DNA from: Weizmannia acidilactici
GTDB lineage: Bacteria > Bacillota > Bacilli > Bacillales > Bacillaceae_C
DNA: 49,374 bases
Direction: 5' to 3'
NCBI RefSeq assembly: GCF_008974225.1
Contig: NZ_BKZR01000024.1
Span: forward strand, 1 to 49,374
Shown here: positions 1 through 8,181 of the stretch, one piece after another
How positions within the stretch are numbered: position 1 is the stretch's first letter
Layout of the letters: every line of letters begins with the position of its first letter
Notes under the pieces: generated by a model
The model's database searches: none
What the model was told of the DNA's origin: nothing
Seen by the model: the letters and a program-made list of their open reading frames with translations, nothing else
Made by a program: the position numbers and the translations under genes

Positions 1-129
1 CCGATCCAGTTTGCCGGGATTTACCGCAAGTTTTGAATGCATCGGCTCTTTTTCAAAACTGATTTCAACCGTTCCCGAATGTAAAAAGCGACTGTCCGCC
101 CCGTTTATCTTTCTTGCCCATTGTCTCAC
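1..129 (-). CDS. 5' end of an unidentified gene leaving the window
   Basis: An open frame of 43 codons starts at a GTG (127-129) and runs off the left edge without a stop. The peptide has a basic start followed by a VEISFEKEP stretch, and I do not recognise it. A purine-rich AAAGGGGA lies directly in front of the GTG, closer than usual. The same ribosome binding site is better spaced for an ATG at 119-121, but that frame (MGKKDKRGG...) stops after 18 codons. Either the GTG is the true start or a frameshift sits near position 68. Sequence to the left of the window would decide. Confidence 0.3.
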   Translation of the reverse strand, partial: MRQWARKINGADSRFLHSGTVEISFEKEPMHSKLAVNPGKLDR

Positions 130-322
130 TCCCCTTTCCGCTTATTTTAATATTAGCCGGGGATGGAAAAACATACAGCCATTCATTTCCAATCTTAATG
201 ACAAAGAAGTAAAAAATTCCTAATAAACAGAAACTGATGTTCTTAAGATATCGATCCTGGGTAGCAGGCTTGCCCTTTTTCTTGTAAAATCGATAGTAGC
301 AATACAGAAAAGAGTGGTTTTC

Positions 323-1015
323 TTGTTTAAAATTTTGATCATTGAAGATGATAAGACGCTTTTTCGGGAAGTAAAAGAAAGGCTCGGGCAATGGTCATTT
401 AATGTCTCAGGGGTTCACGATTTTCATAACGTAATGGAATCGTTCGCGGCATTTCAGCCCGATCTTGTCATCATTGACGTCCAACTACCAAAATTTGACG
501 GTTTCCACTGGTGCCGGTTGATCCGCGCGCATTCCCATGTTCCAATTATTTTCCTGTCTTCGCGCGACCACCCGACTGATATGGTGATGGCGATGCAGCT
601 CGGGGCTGACGATTATGTGCAGAAACCTTTTCATATCGATGTTTTAATCGCCAAAATACAAGCCACTCTGCGCCGGGTGTATGCATACACAAGCGAACAG
701 GCTGTTTTGAAAACATGGTGCGGGGCAACGATTGACTTACAGAAAAATACAGTGGAAAACGAACATGGCTGCATTGAACTGTCCAAAAATGAAATGTTCA
801 TCTTAAAGTTGCTGGTCGATCAGAAAAACCGGATTGTCAGCCGCACGCATCTGATTAAATGTTTATGGGATGATGAACGGTTTGTCAGCGATAATACACT
901 GACCGTCAATGTCAACCGGTTACGGAAAAAGCTCGGGGAAATCGGGCTCGGCGATTATATTGAAACAAAAGTAGGCCAGGGATATATGGCGCTTGAAAAG
1001 GACGGGATGTTATGA
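323..1015 (+). CDS. bceR: BceR-type response regulator
   Basis: OmpR/PhoB-family response regulator of the bacitracin-sensing Bce group. An N-terminal receiver domain carries the acidic pair (EDD, residues 8-10), the phospho-acceptor Asp52 in IIDVQLPKFDG and the conserved Lys in QKPFH; a C-terminal winged helix follows (SDNTLTVNVNRLRKKL). Similarity to B. subtilis BceR as I remember it extends along the whole length. I chose TTG at 323 (MFKILIIEDD), matching family N-termini and preceded by GAGTGG; an in-frame GTG at 314 would add three residues. The gene overlaps bceS by four bases (ATGA), so the two are translationally coupled. Expected job: when phosphorylated by BceS, switch on the bceAB transporter genes just downstream. 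Confidence 0.9.
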   Translation: MFKILIIEDDKTLFREVKERLGQWSFNVSGVHDFHNVMESFAAFQPDLVIIDVQLPKFDGFHWCRLIRAHSHVPIIFLSSRDHPTDMVMAMQLGADDYVQKPFHIDVLIAKIQATLRRVYAYTSEQAVLKTWCGATIDLQKNTVENEHGCIELSKNEMFILKLLVDQKNRIVSRTHLIKCLWDDERFVSDNTLTVNVNRLRKKLGEIGLGDYIETKVGQGYMALEKDGML

Positions 1016-2016
1016 TCCGGATGTTTCTGGATGAAAGGAAAAGCTGGCTGATGATTTTTATTACGCAACAGCTGCTCCTTTTGTTCATTGCCTCCATCGA
1101 CCGGCAATTTGCTGTGCAATCTGCCTTCTATATTATCTTTTTAAATTTGGTCATCTTTCTTTTGTTTTTGCTGTACCGTTATCGTAAAGAAACAAAATTT
1201 TATGCTGGCTTAAAAGACTGGGACGAAAGCCTTGACCTCAATGAATTAGAGAAACCTGACAGTCCTTTTGAAAAATTGGTTGAAACGGCGTTGGTCGCAC
1301 AAACGGAAAATTTAAAAGCGGACACTGCCCGAAATGTTGCCATGCTGGAAGTGGAAAAGGACGAATTAACAGCCTGGGTCCATGAAATCAAGACACCGAT
1401 GACCGCCATGCAGTTGATGATCGACCGGATTGAAGATGAAAACACAAAAGCCTCCTTAAGCTATGAATGGCTGCGCATCCACCTCCTTCTTGACAAGCAG
1501 CTCCATCAGAAACGGATTGGCAATATGGAAAACGATTTATATATAGAGAATGTCGACTTGAAACGTTTGATTCATCAAGAAATTAAAGCATTGCGGTCGT
1601 GGTGCATCCAAAAAGGGATTGGTTTTGATATACAACTTGACATACCGAAAATAGTGACGGATGCAAAATGGCTCGCGTTTATTCTTCGGCAGCTGATCAC
1701 AAACGCCGTCAAATACAGTGAAGGGACGGATATCACGATTTCCGGTGAATTCAAAAATGGCCGCCTGCATTTGGCAGTGGCAGACCACGGGTGCGGCATT
1801 GACCCGAAAGATTTGCCGCGAATCTTTGAAAAAGGTTTTACCTCAACAGACCGCAGTCAAAACACGGCTGCAACCGGGCTTGGGCTGTATTTGGCCAAAA
1901 GGGCGGCGGAAAAATTGCATATCCGGCTTACGGTCCAATCCGCGCCCGGCACGGGTTCCACCTTTACACTCATTTTTCCGCGCAAAAATGAATTCCAGTA
2001 CATTACCGGCATGTGA
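1012..2016 (+). CDS. bceS: BceS-type intramembrane-sensing histidine kinase
   Basis: Sensor kinase of 334 residues with two membrane helices near the N-terminus (about 12-30 and 36-55) joined by only a few extracellular residues. This architecture marks intramembrane-sensing kinases, which sense through a partner ABC transporter. The dimerisation/phosphotransfer motif is AWVHEIKTP with His124. The ATPase part shows an N box (LRQLITNAVKYS), a G1 box (ADHGCGID), an F box and a G2 box (TGLGLYLAK). It follows bceR with a four-base overlap. The partner transporter is encoded directly downstream. The stop codon lies inside the proposed BceR operator, so the control site of bceAB overlaps the end of this gene. 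Confidence 0.9.
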   Translation: MIRMFLDERKSWLMIFITQQLLLLFIASIDRQFAVQSAFYIIFLNLVIFLLFLLYRYRKETKFYAGLKDWDESLDLNELEKPDSPFEKLVETALVAQTENLKADTARNVAMLEVEKDELTAWVHEIKTPMTAMQLMIDRIEDENTKASLSYEWLRIHLLLDKQLHQKRIGNMENDLYIENVDLKRLIHQEIKALRSWCIQKGIGFDIQLDIPKIVTDAKWLAFILRQLITNAVKYSEGTDITISGEFKNGRLHLAVADHGCGIDPKDLPRIFEKGFTSTDRSQNTAATGLGLYLAKRAAEKLHIRLTVQSAPGTGSTFTLIFPRKNEFQYITGM

Positions 2017-2029
2017 CAAAACTGTCATA
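2012..2029 (+). promoter_or_regulatory. candidate BceR operator upstream of bceAB
   Basis: An imperfect inverted repeat, TGTGACA-AAAC-TGTCATA, overlaps the bceS stop codon. It resembles the TGTGACG-N4-TGTCACA sites known for BceR-like regulators. A TATAAT -10 box lies downstream at 2081-2086 with no good -35 box, as expected of an activator-dependent promoter. This suggests that bceAB is transcribed separately from bceRS. Confidence 0.55.
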
Positions 2030-2113
2030 TGCTTTTCTTTATTGTTAGGAAAATCGAAGGAAGCTTTCCGCAGGCTTTTTTATAATGAAATCAGTTAAGA
2101 GAGGAGGATACAA

Positions 2114-2872
2114 ATGATTCTTGAAGCCAAAAATATTTATAAATCATACGGAAACAAATGGAACAAACAGGAAGTATTAAAAGGCATTGATTTAAGTATT
2201 GAGAAAGGAGAGTTTGCAAGTATCATGGGCCCGTCCGGTTCCGGCAAAACAACTTTGCTTAATGTCCTATCTTCGATTGACCATGTTAGCCGCGGCTCGA
2301 TTCAGATTGGAAGAAAAGAACTTACAAAAATGAAAGAAAGGCAGCTGGCGGAGTTCCGGAAACGCCATTTAGGGTTTATTTTTCAGGAGTACCATTTGCT
2401 GGACACGCTGACGGTGAAGGAAAATATTTTGCTGCCGCTGTCTGTAAAAAAAGTTTCAAAGCACGAGGCGGACCAAAAGTTTCTCATGATTGCCGAAGAA
2501 CTTGGCATTTCCGACATTCAGGACAAGTACCCGAATGAAATTTCAGGCGGACAAAAGCAGCGGACTTCTGCCGCCCGCGCTTTTATCCATGAACCAAGCA
2601 TCATATTTGCCGATGAACCGACCGGCGCGCTCGATTCAAAATCCGCTTCCGATCTACTCAACAAGTTAAGCCGTTTAAATGTAAACAGAAAAGCGACAAT
2701 CTTGATGGTGACACATGACGCGGCGGCAGCAAGCTATTCAAACAGGGTGATATTTATTAAAGACGGACAGATTTACTCCCAATTGCATAAAGGAGCAGAA
2801 TCGAGGCAGGATTTCTATCAGGCGATCCTAAAAACTCAGGCTGTGCTGGGCGGTGTGGAGTATGAGCGTTAA
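2114..2872 (+). CDS. bceA: BceA-type ABC transporter ATPase
   Basis: ATP-binding subunit (252 residues) of the peptide-antibiotic detoxification transporter. Walker A is GPSGSGKTT (39-47), Q-loop Gln is in FIFQEYHLL, the signature is ISGGQ (143-147, Ile in place of the usual Leu), Walker B is IIFADEPTGALD (163-174) and the switch His is in MVTHD. Start ATG follows a strong GAGAGGAGG. The end overlaps the start of bceB, indicating coupled translation of the pair. In B. subtilis the BceAB complex frees the undecaprenyl-pyrophosphate cycle intermediate from bacitracin and also forms the sensory complex with BceS. Confidence 0.92.
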   Translation: MILEAKNIYKSYGNKWNKQEVLKGIDLSIEKGEFASIMGPSGSGKTTLLNVLSSIDHVSRGSIQIGRKELTKMKERQLAEFRKRHLGFIFQEYHLLDTLTVKENILLPLSVKKVSKHEADQKFLMIAEELGISDIQDKYPNEISGGQKQRTSAARAFIHEPSIIFADEPTGALDSKSASDLLNKLSRLNVNRKATILMVTHDAAAASYSNRVIFIKDGQIYSQLHKGAESRQDFYQAILKTQAVLGGVEYER

Positions 2873-4808
2873 CGGCTTAATTTACCGCAATTTCAAAAAG
2901 AATCTTCCGCATTATGCCCTGTATATCTTTGCGCTTGCCTTCAGTGCGGCACTCTATTTCGCCTTTGTAACGCTGCAGTATGCGCCTTCTTTAAATGAAG
3001 TAAAGTCTTCCGTAAAGGGACTTGCGGCGTTTCGGTCAGCTTCCATTTTACTGGTTGTGATTGTCGCAATCTTCCTGCTGTATGCCAATCATCTGTTTAT
3101 CAAAAGGCGCAGCAAGGAAATCGGTCTGTTCCAGTTAGTCGGCATGATGAAGAAAGAAATTTTTTGGATATTCAGCGTCGAAAATTTTCTGCTTTATTTT
3201 GGTTCGCTTCTGATCGGGATTTTCTTCGGGTTTGCCGCTTCAAAGCTGCTCCTGATGATCTTATTCAAAATTTTAAATATCAATATCAGCGTTGCCCTAA
3301 ATTTTTCACCGAAAGCTTTCGTGCAGATATTGTTTGTTTTTACCCTGATTTTTATTCTTGTGCTATTGATGAATTACATTTTTATCAAAAGGCAAAGCAT
3401 TTTAGGACTATTCCAGGCTGTTACGGCAACGGAGGACAAATCCGGAAATATCTCGGGATTTGAAATATTCTCCGGCATTTTGGGATTTGTATGCATTGCA
3501 GCCGGCTACTTCATATCCTCAAAATTATTTGACGGTGAAATTACGACGGTCAATGCCCTTTTTACGGCCATGGCTTCCATTCTGGCGCTCGTCATATTCG
3601 GAACATATCTTTTTTACAAAACATCAGTCCGCTTTGTATTTCATCTCATCCGCAAAAAGAAAGACGGTTATTTAAACATTAACGAAGTAATGTCACTATC
3701 GACAATCATGTTCCGTATGAGATCGAATGCTGTGCTGCTGACGATTATTACGACAGTGTCGGCGCTTGCCATCGGGTTATTGTCCTTGAGCTATATCACC
3801 TATTATTCCGCTGAAAAAGCAGCGAGGAATGCCGCAGCGGCAGATTTTTCATTTACAAACGCGAAGGATGCGGAGCAGTTTGCGCAAAAACTACGCACCA
3901 ACAAAATTCCGTTCAGAAAAAAAGAAATTGCAGTTGTGCAGGAAAAAGCAGATTTAAGCAGCTTGTTCCAAGTTGACACAAAAGATTTAAATCTCAACCC
4001 AAAATCCGTGCAGGTTTCCGTGATCAGCGACCGTTCGGTGATAGGGCTTGATGTGAAGCCGGGGCAGGCCGTATTATCCGGCTATGTTGATGCACTCGCA
4101 AAGTTTATGCCAATGAAGTCGTCCGGAAACTTTGAGTTAACTGGAAAACAAAAAACAGCCACGCTTCGCTGTGTCGCACTCCGGAAAGAACGGCTCCTAT
4201 CCAGTTATTTTTCAAACGGAGGCATGCCTGCTGTGGTTGTAGACGATGCCCTTTTTAGAGGCTTGCAAAAAGATGCGGATCCAAAAATTCAACGTTCTTC
4301 TTCCCTGTTTATCAGTGTAAATCTCAGCCGTAATCAAGATCTTGAAAAAGCCGGCCGCCTTTTCCGGAATATCCGCTTTAACAGGAATGATTCAAGTTAT
4401 TCGAGCCCGGCAATGATTAAACAACAAAAAGAAAATATGGGGATCGTAATGTTTATTATTGGATTCCTGGGACTTACTTTTTTGGTCACATCCGGCTGCA
4501 TCCTGTACTTTAAACAGATGGAAGAAAGCGAAGAAGAAAAACCAACGTATACGATTTTACGGAAACTCGGGTTTACTGATCATGATTTAGCTAAAGGTAT
4601 CCGAATAAAGCAGCTGTTTAATTTCGGCATCCCGCTTTTGCTCGGCCTGCTGCACAGTTATTTTGCAGTTCAATCCGGCTGGTTCTTTTTCGGCTCTGAA
4701 CTCTGGGCACCGATGCTGATCGTGATGGGGCTCTATACCTTGCTGTACTCGGTGTTTGCCTTGCTTTCTGTGGAAGGATACAAGAAAGCCATCCGGGATG
4801 CTTTATAA
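2862..4808 (+). CDS. bceB: BceB-type ABC transporter permease
   Basis: Membrane subunit of 648 residues, close to the length of B. subtilis BceB. It has about ten membrane helices with a large extracellular domain (roughly residues 315-530) between helices seven and eight, the hallmark of the BceB/FtsX-like group and the part thought to recognise the antibiotic-lipid complex. I chose the ATG at 2862 (MSVNGLIYRNFKKNL), matching family N-termini and preceded by GGTGTGGAG; an in-frame GTG at 2853 is possible. It overlaps the end of bceA by eleven bases. A strong terminator follows, closing the module. Confidence 0.9.
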   Translation: MSVNGLIYRNFKKNLPHYALYIFALAFSAALYFAFVTLQYAPSLNEVKSSVKGLAAFRSASILLVVIVAIFLLYANHLFIKRRSKEIGLFQLVGMMKKEIFWIFSVENFLLYFGSLLIGIFFGFAASKLLLMILFKILNINISVALNFSPKAFVQILFVFTLIFILVLLMNYIFIKRQSILGLFQAVTATEDKSGNISGFEIFSGILGFVCIAAGYFISSKLFDGEITTVNALFTAMASILALVIFGTYLFYKTSVRFVFHLIRKKKDGYLNINEVMSLSTIMFRMRSNAVLLTIITTVSALAIGLLSLSYITYYSAEKAARNAAAADFSFTNAKDAEQFAQKLRTNKIPFRKKEIAVVQEKADLSSLFQVDTKDLNLNPKSVQVSVISDRSVIGLDVKPGQAVLSGYVDALAKFMPMKSSGNFELTGKQKTATLRCVALRKERLLSSYFSNGGMPAVVVDDALFRGLQKDADPKIQRSSSLFISVNLSRNQDLEKAGRLFRNIRFNRNDSSYSSPAMIKQQKENMGIVMFIIGFLGLTFLVTSGCILYFKQMEESEEEKPTYTILRKLGFTDHDLAKGIRIKQLFNFGIPLLLGLLHSYFAVQSGWFFFGSELWAPMLIVMGLYTLLYSVFALLSVEGYKKAIRDAL

Positions 4809-4816
4809 TTTATAAA

Positions 4817-4847
4817 CCCCTTGGCAGCCGCCAAGGGGTATTTTTTC
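4817..4847 (+). terminator. terminator of bceAB
   Basis: Perfect 9-bp stem (CCCCTTGGC / GCCAAGGGG) with an AGCC loop, followed by TATTTTTT, eight bases after the bceB stop. Confidence 0.87.
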
Positions 4848-5090
4848 TTCCGTCACGACCCAAACGGTTTCCCAGCGTGCTGCTCCAATGTCCGCCGGGT
4901 AGTTGATGCCACCCGGGATGTAATCTGTTCAATCAATGTTCCCATGTCGCCTGCCCATACACGGTTTGGTTATGCTGTCCGGACTCGATGCCTGGAAGAG
5001 AGGGGGTTCCGAAAGCAGCGATCCGCCGGCATCCCAGGCTTTTTACGATTATAAAGAAAAACGATGATAAGTCAACATTTTTCAAAATCT
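4848..5090. other. gene-free stretch, GC-rich, probably coding debris
   Basis: No supported gene. The GC-rich stretch 4850-5045 differs in composition from the AT-rich DNA on its right and has partial open frames on both strands. The minus strand has a short frame ending GKPFGS before a stop, but no start, ribosome binding site or recognisable family. It looks like the remains of a decayed or imported gene, which I cannot identify. Confidence 0.3.
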
Positions 5091-5093
5091 CAG

Positions 5094-5122
5094 TTGACAC
5101 CTTGGATTAATTGGGTTAACAT
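5094..5122 (+). promoter_or_regulatory. sigma-A type promoter for the YeiH-type gene
   Basis: TTGACA (5094-5099), 17-base spacer, TAACAT (5117-5122). The -35 box is perfect and the -10 box fair. Transcription from about 5129 would give a leader of some 240 bases before the start codon at 5367. Confidence 0.6.
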
Positions 5123-5128
5123 TCTAAA

Positions 5129-5366
5129 TCATAGAAAATATTTCATAATTCATTCATACTTTTTAAAAAGGTTGAGGGGTTAGGCCTAGGAATTACCGAC
5201 AACCTAAGTCCTCTCCCAGAGGTGTATCCTGCAAACATGAATTGAAAATGAAGAGGAGGTAGTTAAAATGAAGTAGATAAAAAGGTAATCAGGATAAATG
5301 TTTATTTTTGCATTTATTCCTAGTATCCCAATTTTTATAATTTCATTTATAAAGGAGTGTCTCAAA
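5129..5366 (+). promoter_or_regulatory. long structured leader, possible riboswitch or attenuator
   Basis: The segment 5170-5226 can fold in two exclusive ways. GGTTG (from 5170) can pair with CAACC, or GAGGGGTTAGG can pair with CCTAAGTCCTC further on. Such alternative pairing is typical of cis-regulatory RNA. A dipeptide reading frame (ATG AAG TAG) with a strong GAGGAGG site lies at 5269-5277. I compared it by eye with the S-box, T-box, TPP, M-box, lysine, glycine, fluoride and guanidine-I consensus features and saw no match. A short, tight ribosome binding site for the gene lies at 5351-5356. Confidence 0.35.
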
Positions 5367-6713
5367 ATGCCAAGTGATCTTCAATTAGAACGGCAAGTAC
5401 CAAAACAAAGCAGATGGGTATCATTGATTCAAAAAGAAGACTGGTGGACCGTTTGGATCGGTTTGTTTTGAGTCGTTTTCGCAATTATTCTCTGGCTGGC
5501 AGGACCATCCATTACATTATTCACCCCTCAGATTCCGACCTGGTCGGATTTTCATTCGTTCACTTCCGGTTTGACGCATAACCTTGGGAAGATTTTTCTT
5601 TTATTTATCCTGTTGGCCGTACTTTTTTCAATCGCCGTATCTTTTCAAGGCGTAAAGGTAACCCATTTTATCGCAGGGTTTCTTTTGCTGTTTGTTTTAA
5701 GTGTTCTTATCAATATATTCAGCGCCTGGAAATGGGCGGGCCAATACGGGATAGAAGCACCCTTAGCAGCACTTGTTTTGGGCCTCTTCATCGGAAATCT
5801 TGTAAAAATCCCTGTTTGGTTCGATGCTGCTTTACGGACAGAGCTATATGTTAAAACCGGAATCGTCCTTATGGGGGCAACCCTTCCTTTTACTATGGTT
5901 GTAAAAGCCGGGCCGGTTGCCTTCCTCCAGGCCACCATCATTGCCGTTGCCACTTTTCTCATTATATATTTTACTGCAACCAAATGGTTAGGCCTCGATA
6001 AAAGGTTCGCGGCAACACTGGGCGCGGGCGGTTCTATCTGCGGGGTATCGGCTGCAATTGCAATGGGAAGTTCGATTAAAACGAAAAAAGAACATGTGTC
6101 GATTACCATTTCATTAGTTGTCATTTATGCGATCGTATTTATATTCCTATTATCTTTTCTTATTAAATTATTGGAAATCGAATCGGGACCGGCCGGCGCC
6201 TGGATTGGGACTTCAGAATTTGCGGATGCAGCCGGCATTACCGCAGCCAGCGCTTTTGGCGATCAAGCCCTTTCTTCTTTTACATTAATGAAAGTGATCG
6301 GACGTGACATGTTCATCGGGATTTGGTGCTTCGTTCTGGCCTTTATCTCCATCACATTTTGGGAAAAAAAGAGTGCCGGGACAAAAGCGAATGCAGGACA
6401 AATTGTCTCCAGATTTCCTAAATTTGTTCTTGGATTTTTTATTTCATCGATTCTGCTGACATTGTTACTTGCGAACGTTTCTTCCGGCACACAGGAAATC
6501 ATCAGTACGGATGTAACTGCCCCCATTAAAACAATCCGGACATGGGCATTTACATTTACCTTTTTATCGATCGGCTTAACTACCCGTTTCAAAGATTTGA
6601 CTGCTGTCGGATGGAAACCTGCTGCTGCATTCGGGATCGGTGCGATCATTAACGTCATATTAGGGTATCTGTTATCCGTTGTCTTTCTACATGCTTTTTG
6701 GTCAAATATTTAG
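5367..6713 (+). pseudogene. YeiH-family (UPF0324) exporter gene with in-frame TGA
   Basis: The frame from ATG 5367 (after AAAGGAGTG) is 449 codons and is interrupted once, by TGA at 5469-5471 (codon 35). The rest is an intact polytopic membrane protein with about ten helices and the family motif GAGGSICGVSAAIA. Members are called putative sulfate exporters; the evidence for the substrate is weak. No good restart with a ribosome binding site follows the TGA, so product depends on UGA read-through or the gene is dead. Apart from the TGA there is no decay, suggesting a recent lesion, low-level read-through or a base-call error. A small unknown gene is coupled downstream. Confidence 0.8.
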
Positions 6714-6731
6714 GGGCATAGGGAGATGCGT

Positions 6732-7016
6732 ATGAAACGAGAAAACGAAACCTGTATTCAGCACATAAAAGTGTCCCTCCCCTTCCATCCTAAGAAGGCT
6801 GCTGATCCGAACCAAGCCGGCAAATGCCGGCGGATGATTGAACTTTTACAGAAAACAAATGTAAATTGGAAAATTCACAGAACCCAAAACCTGATTGTAC
6901 TGGAAACCACAGATCTTGATTTCAATCGTCTCACCGAGTTTTTATCCAAAAACGGCATTGGAGAAACAGATTATGATCTGTCCGTTGAGTATGAACGCAA
7001 ATGGGGGCTGCTTTAG
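6732..7016 (+). CDS. unknown 94-residue protein behind the YeiH-type gene
   Basis: Soluble, mixed-charge protein with no membrane segment, two cysteines (in ENETCIQH and AGKCRR) and no motif I recognise. ATG 6732 has AGGGAG six bases upstream; ATG 6726, two codons earlier, is too close to that site. It begins 18 bases after the exporter stop on the same strand and so is probably in the same transcript. The alternation of short strands and helices (HIKVSLPF, RRMIELLQK, LIVLETTDLDF, RLTEFLSK) suggests a small alpha/beta domain, perhaps regulatory. A function tied to the exporter is only a guess from context. Confidence 0.6.
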   Translation: MKRENETCIQHIKVSLPFHPKKAADPNQAGKCRRMIELLQKTNVNWKIHRTQNLIVLETTDLDFNRLTEFLSKNGIGETDYDLSVEYERKWGLL

Positions 7017-7050
7017 CAGGATCCAGTGTCTCAAAAAATAATCGCCATTC

Positions 7051-7092
7051 AAAGAAAGAATCTCCCCGGTAATGAAGGAGGATTCTTTCTTT
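7051..7092. terminator. hairpin terminator, probably bidirectional
   Basis: A 15-bp stem with one bulged G: AAAGAAAGAATCTCC (7051-7065) against GGAGGATTCTTTCTTT (7077-7092). It sits between the unknown gene on the plus strand and the fragment on the minus strand, which converge here. The flanking T runs are modest. Confidence 0.5.
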
Positions 7093-7142
7093 CAAAAGCT
7101 ATTCATGGCTTTTTATGATTCCAAAAGTTTTTCCCATGCCAA

Positions 7143-7361
7143 CTATTTGATCTTAACATCCATGATCGCTGAACAAGCGCGAAAAATGGAATCATGATCA
7201 ACACTTCTATCTGTTCCTGCTTCCAGCAAACCATAGTGCTCTGTTCTGCTATTTTCACCGTTTATCCATGCAATGCTTAAACCGGTTACATGGTCGTGAT
7301 TCATACGCTCTTTTATTTTCAATTCACAATTGCCCCCGCAATCCCCATCTTTTTTCAGCAA
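7143..7361 (-). pseudogene. N-terminal fragment of a beta-lactamase-like serine hydrolase
   Basis: The translated piece contains VTGLSIAWINGE, HYGLLEAGTD, and DSIFRACSA, the usual run-up to the catalytic SxxK motif in class C beta-lactamase/PBP-like serine hydrolases (ESTHER/PF00144 type). The frame leaves the family exactly before SxxK and stops a few codons later. It lacks some 250-400 residues, has no credible start or ribosome binding site, and is therefore a relic. The break near 7150 marks one end of a deletion or insertion event. Confidence 0.6.
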
Positions 7362-7473
7362 ACAAAAAGCTTTTCTTCAATCGTCGCTGTATATACCAAA
7401 CCGGATTGATGATTCTTATAAAGAAAAGGGTTCTCCTCTTCCATATATAAAGTTGATTCAACTGCAGGTTAAA

Positions 7474-7782
7474 TCATTTACTTTTACTATGGAATTTTTG
7501 AATTTCTTCAAATACGACAAATGCAAGGTCACCATTTCCAAACAGGGATAATACATTCAATACCGTGTCATTGCTGATGTCCCCCGCTTCTTCTTTTGGC
7601 AGCGTACGTTCAATTGCTTTCTTTAACAACAGGTTTTTTTCCTGCCTCGGGTAGGCGCGTCTATACAGTTCTTCCGGATCAAGCCCGTGATTGACACACC
7701 ATTGGGCAAAAACAAGAACCATCATTTTCTCGTCGTTTTGGTAACGTTGAATGACTTTTTCTTTCAAATCTTTTTTAGCCAC
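7474..7782 (-). CDS. small conserved-looking cytoplasmic protein, unknown function
   Basis: A 102-residue soluble protein, acidic/basic mixed, mostly helical (KEKVIQRYQNDEKMMVLVFAQWCVNHGL...LYRRAYPRQEKN). I chose the GTG at 7782 because AAAGGAG lies eight bases upstream; an upstream ATG at 7809 would ignore this site. It stands alone, divergent from the DUF1292 gene at 7912. Sequence style (YQNDEKMM, AQWCVNHGLDPEELY) looks like a Bacillaceae-specific family, but I cannot name it. Confidence 0.7.
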   Translation of the reverse strand: MAKKDLKEKVIQRYQNDEKMMVLVFAQWCVNHGLDPEELYRRAYPRQEKNLLLKKAIERTLPKEEAGDISNDTVLNVLSLFGNGDLAFVVFEEIQKFHSKSK

Positions 7783-7911
7783 GAAAAAAACTCCTTTATG
7801 ATTGCACACTTATTTCCATAATAACCCATTTTGCTTTGTATGGCATGATTTATTCTGTTTTTGAAAAAATACAATACAGATACTTGATTACACGCTAAAG
7901 GAGGATACCCT

Positions 7912-8181
7912 GTGGCAAATATTGAAAAGGGCGAAGTATTTACAATTACCGAAGACGGCCGGGAACAAGAGGTCAAAGTGATCGGCGTGATGACGCTTAA
8001 CGGGACAGAGTATGCCGCCGTCTCGTTTGTCGAAGATCTGAAAGAAAATACTAACAAAGACCTGGATGTATTTTTCTTAAAAGCAGACGATGAAGGCGAC
8101 TTGGACACGCTTAGTTCTGAAGAAGAATTTCAAAAAGTTTCAGCCGCCTTCGGCCAGGTGCTGGGTGGGGAAAAAGCATGA
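7912..8181 (+). CDS. DUF1292 protein
   Basis: An acidic 89-residue protein of the DUF1292 (YrzB-like) family, found throughout Firmicutes and of unknown function. The family pattern is visible: an N-terminal beta segment (GEVFTITEDGREQEVKVIGVMTLNGTEYAAV) followed by acidic VFFLKADDEGDLDTLSSEEEF. GTG start after AAAGGAGG with proper spacing. It is a single gene with its own terminator. Its last 52 bases overlap, on the opposite strand, the end of the AIG2-like gene. Confidence 0.87.
   Translation: MANIEKGEVFTITEDGREQEVKVIGVMTLNGTEYAAVSFVEDLKENTNKDLDVFFLKADDEGDLDTLSSEEEFQKVSAAFGQVLGGEKA

Noticed and set aside
4821..5054. Plus-strand open frame of 77 codons beginning in the bceB terminator
   Set aside because: Starts inside a terminator stem, lacks a ribosome binding site, odd Arg/Cys-rich composition.
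5170..5240. S-box, T-box, M-box or guanidine riboswitch in the YeiH leader
   Set aside because: The conserved cores of these classes are not present; listed only as an unclassified structured leader.
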